Positions 6,594 to 8,336 of a stretch of 8,336 nt of DNA are shown piece by piece. A program made the position numbers and the translations under genes. The number at the start of each line of letters is the position of its first letter. Position 1 is the first letter of the stretch. The notes beneath the pieces are model-generated. The model saw nothing but the letters and a program-made list of their open reading frames with translations, had not been told where the DNA came from and did not search any database. Origin of the DNA: Caldifarciminota bacterium (GTDB lineage Bacteria > Hydrothermota > Hydrothermia > B15-G9 > WFZT01); the NCBI GenBank assembly GCA_026986655.1, contig JALSOD010000246.1, positions 1 to 8,336 on the forward strand, in the 5' to 3' direction.

Positions 6594-7990
6594 ATGCTCA
6601 CATTCTTTTGCCGGAAATAATCCTTTCAATTACTGCTGCTCTTGTGCTTATTATTGAATTTTTAACTCCCAGACGCCTACAGTTTATTGGAACAGTAACT
6701 ATCCTGGGTATTTTGCTTGCACTTTTTTACGACCTTTCCATGTTCAGAAACGCAGGAATTGGATTTTATGGAATGGTCAAGGTTGGTCCGTTCGATCGAA
6801 TGTTTGATTTAATCTTTTTCATCGGAGCCATTCTTTTGATCTTACTGTCCTTCGATTACTTTGTTGAGATTTCTGGTGAGTTTTACTTTTTCTTGATTAC
6901 CTCTCTTATTGGAATGATGTTACTGGCAAAATCTTCGGATTTATTCATGCTATTTCTTTCGCTCGAAACTTTGAGTTTCTCACTTTTGGGATTGATTGGA
7001 ATTTTAAAGAGAAAGGAATTTGTTGCTGAGGCAACACTTAAGTATTTTGTCCTCGCTGCATTTTCATCTGCATTTTTCCTGTTTGGTATAATTCTAACCT
7101 ATGTGATTTTCCAGACGACCAATATTTCAGAAATTTCAAACAAGCTCTTCGCGGCAGGTTTAACAGGTATTAAACCGGGTATAATCGTTACACTGGTTTT
7201 ACTTACTGTTGGCCTTGCTTTCAAAATTGCCGCAATTCCATTTCACATGTGGACCCCGGATGTTTATGAAGGAGCTCCTGCACCTGTTGTGGCATTTCTC
7301 TCTGCCGGTCCAAAAGCCGCTGGGTTTGCCATTATTTTGAAAACACTCCTGAGTGGATACCAGGCCCATCCAGAAATATGGAAGGGAATAGTTACCTATC
7401 TTGCAGTGTTCACCATGTTCTGGGGTAACCTTGCTGCATTGAAAACCAGGAATCTCAAGAGAATGCTTGCATATTCTACAATTGCACATGCTGGCTATGT
7501 GCTTGTAGCTATTGTGTCAGTGAATCAGGAGGCTTATGCGGCAATCGTATTTTATATGCTTTCGTATACCTTCATGGTCTTTGGGGCTTTTGCTATTATT
7601 TCGATGATTGGAGATTCTCACTCGAATCTTGAAGACTACGCTGGTCTTTCAAGAACATCACCATTGCTTGCTTTTATGATGGCAATTTTCATGATTTCCA
7701 TGACGGGAATTCCAACAACATCCGGATTTATTTCGAAGTTCTACGTGTTTATGTCTGCTGCGAAAACCAATCATATCTGGCTTGTGATATTCGGTTTCAT
7801 TAATGGAGCAATTTCAGCCTATTACTACTTAAGGGTCGTTGTTTACATGTACATGATGGATGCAAGGGAAGAACATGCTGTACCTTATTTCCCTTTCTTG
7901 AGATCAGTTATGTGGATAGCTGTTATTTTCATCTTTTACCTTGGATTGTTCCCACAGAAAGTATTTGAGATTATAGTTTCGACTCTTTAA
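6590..7990 (+). CDS. nuoN: NADH-quinone oxidoreductase subunit N (proximal proton pump)
   Basis: NuoN is the antiporter-like subunit nearest to NuoK and the quinone-binding part of complex I. It has 466 residues (E. coli 485) and about 14 membrane segments. Conserved residues on the proton path are present: Glu126 (FLSLETLSFSLLGLIG), Lys212 (LAFKIAAIPFHMWTPDVYEGAP), Lys242 (SAGPKAAGFAI), the LKRMLAYSTIAHAGY block at 289-303, and Lys383 (TTSGFISKFYVF). The HMWTPDVYEGAPAPVVAF version of the antiporter motif is diagnostic for NuoN. The ATG overlaps the nuoM stop in an ATGA, so translation is probably coupled. GGGAGG at 6576-6581, eight bases before the ATG, is the ribosome binding site. It is the last nuo gene. 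I see no hairpin-plus-T-run terminator after it. Confidence 0.98.
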   Translation: MNAHILLPEIILSITAALVLIIEFLTPRRLQFIGTVTILGILLALFYDLSMFRNAGIGFYGMVKVGPFDRMFDLIFFIGAILLILLSFDYFVEISGEFYFFLITSLIGMMLLAKSSDLFMLFLSLETLSFSLLGLIGILKRKEFVAEATLKYFVLAAFSSAFFLFGIILTYVIFQTTNISEISNKLFAAGLTGIKPGIIVTLVLLTVGLAFKIAAIPFHMWTPDVYEGAPAPVVAFLSAGPKAAGFAIILKTLLSGYQAHPEIWKGIVTYLAVFTMFWGNLAALKTRNLKRMLAYSTIAHAGYVLVAIVSVNQEAYAAIVFYMLSYTFMVFGAFAIISMIGDSHSNLEDYAGLSRTSPLLAFMMAIFMISMTGIPTTSGFISKFYVFMSAAKTNHIWLVIFGFINGAISAYYYLRVVVYMYMMDAREEHAVPYFPFLRSVMWIAVIFIFYLGLFPQKVFEIIVSTL

Positions 7991-7999
7991 AAACAGGTG

Positions 8000-8005
8000 A
8001 GGAGG
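8000..8005 (+). promoter_or_regulatory. Strong ribosome binding site before the 7-codon frame
   Basis: AGGAGG, followed by further guanines to 8008, lies five bases before the ATG at 8011. It is as strong as the sites of the real nuo genes, but the frame it serves has only seven codons. The guanines at 8005-8008 could pair with CCCC at 8020-8023, a short four-base stem with an 11-base loop, too weak to call a structured element. Confidence 0.45.
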
Positions 8006-8010
8006 GGGAT

Positions 8011-8034
8011 ATGTGCAAACCCCACTATTATTGA
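8011..8034 (+). CDS. Possible 7-residue leader peptide (MCKPHYY)
   Basis: An ATG with AGGAGG five bases upstream opens a frame of seven codons, Met-Cys-Lys-Pro-His-Tyr-Tyr, closed by TGA at 8032-8034. The last base of the TGA is the first base of AAAGGAGG (8034-8041), the ribosome binding site of the aminotransferase gene, whose ATG lies 15 bases after the stop. If translated, the peptide could couple translation of the aminotransferase to upstream ribosomes or act as a short regulatory leader. There is no run of one amino acid beyond the two tyrosines and no visible terminator/antiterminator hairpin, so classic attenuation is not supported. The frame could equally be a chance ATG near a purine-rich stretch. 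No homologue can be judged at this length. Confidence 0.3.
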   Translation: MCKPHYY

Positions 8035-8041
8035 AAGGAGG
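8034..8041 (+). promoter_or_regulatory. Ribosome binding site of the aminotransferase gene
   Basis: AAAGGAGG lies eight bases before the ATG at 8050 and fixes that start. A second ATG at 8054 is in a different frame. Confidence 0.85.
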
Positions 8042-8049
8042 AGAAGTTA

Positions 8050-8336
8050 ATGAATGTACCGCTTTTTACTTTAAATAGACAGCACGAGGAGCTCATGGAT
8101 GAGCTCATGAAAGCTACGGAAGAGGTGATAAAATCAGGAAAGTTCATTCTTGGTCCGTGGGTGACCGAGTTCGAAGGAAGGGTTGCCGAATATCTTGGTG
8201 TTAAATATGCAGTAGGAGTAGGGAATGGTACAGATGCCATAAGTATCGCACTCTCCGCAATAGACATAAAACCCGGTGATGAGGTTATCACAACTCCATT
8301 CACGTTTATAGCTACTGCTGAAACAATTGCTATGCT
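8050..8336 (+). CDS. DegT/DnrJ/EryC1-family PLP-dependent aminotransferase (partial, C-terminus off the right edge)
   Basis: The first 95 residues match the start of the DegT/DnrJ/EryC1/StrS family of pyridoxal-phosphate aminotransferases, which transfer an amino group, usually from glutamate, to a nucleotide-linked keto sugar during synthesis of cell-surface polysaccharides or glycans. Family blocks in order are VPLFTLNRQ at 3-11, GKFILGPWVTEFEGRVAEYL at 30-49, the cofactor-phosphate loop GNGTDA at 58-63, and PGDEVITTPFTFIAT at 75-89. The catalytic lysine lies beyond the edge, and the sugar substrate cannot be told from this part. The start is supported by AAAGGAGG at 8034-8041. It follows nuoN by 59 bases on the same strand, so it may be read from the nuo promoter. 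A weak promoter-like pair (TTGAGA 7965-7970, TAAAAA 7988-7993, spacing 17) inside the nuoN end is also possible. Its role is probably unrelated to complex I. Confidence 0.93.
   Translation, partial: MNVPLFTLNRQHEELMDELMKATEEVIKSGKFILGPWVTEFEGRVAEYLGVKYAVGVGNGTDAISIALSAIDIKPGDEVITTPFTFIATAETIAM

Noticed and set aside
3151..7990. Idea that nuoL, M and N with K and J are a cation/proton antiporter (Mrp) or group 4 hydrogenase cluster
   Set aside because: NuoH has the complete quinone-site loop, NuoL has the lateral-helix tail, NuoM and NuoN carry subunit-specific motifs, and no hydrogenase or other Mrp genes are present.
8004..8023. Possible hairpin GGGG/CCCC over the ribosome binding site of the 7-codon frame
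   Set aside because: A stem of four or five pairs with an 11-base loop and no T-run is too weak for a terminator or riboswitch call.
8089..8109. Direct repeat GAGCTCATG, twice, three bases apart
   Set aside because: It lies inside the aminotransferase coding region and encodes two Glu-Leu-Met units in the N-terminal helix. Only two copies, explained by coding.
8028..8303. Leftward reading frame of 91 codons
   Set aside because: It is the antisense of the well-supported DegT-family gene, and its low-complexity serine-rich product is typical of a shadow frame.

Overview
The window is a piece of bacterial chromosome that is AT-rich by eye, with strong Shine-Dalgarno sequences of the AAAGGAGG type and tightly packed genes. 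Its core is a run of genes for the membrane arm of respiratory complex I (NADH:quinone oxidoreductase, NDH-1). This points to a bacterium with an electron-transport chain. The sequence alone does not name a phylum. A deep-branching or uncultured lineage is possible, but that is only an impression.

Layout. Positions 1-1265 carry a leftward unit: a 201-residue protein that looks like a metallo-beta-lactamase-fold protein without its metal ligands (1265-660), followed after 33 bases by accD, the beta subunit of the acetyl-CoA carboxylase carboxyltransferase (626 to beyond the left edge). Positions 1266-1383 form a divergent control region with back-to-back promoter-like sequences. Positions 1384-7990 carry a rightward unit in the order nuoH, nuoJ, nuoK, nuoL, nuoM, nuoN. 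Its gaps are 8, 0, 4 and 11 bases, and nuoM and nuoN overlap by 4 bases. After a 59-base spacer holding a possible 7-codon reading frame, a DegT/DnrJ/EryC1-family aminotransferase begins at 8050 and runs off the right edge.

How the genes work together. NuoH, J and K with the three antiporter-like subunits NuoL, M and N form a complete set of the larger membrane-arm subunits. NuoH joins the quinone site to the membrane arm, J and K link it to the pump modules, and N, M and L move protons. All the key charged residues I checked are present. The small subunit NuoA, the peripheral-arm genes nuoB-G, and nuoI (which usually lies between H and J) are not here and must be elsewhere if the complex is complete. 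accD belongs to fatty-acid synthesis. The DegT-family enzyme probably makes an amino sugar, unrelated to complex I.

Most of the window is well-conserved housekeeping sequence and I see no clear new system. The items most worth a second look are the apparently ligand-less metallo-beta-lactamase-like protein upstream of accD, the tiny frame MCKPHYY with an excellent ribosome binding site before the aminotransferase, and the membrane-arm-only nuo cluster without nuoI.
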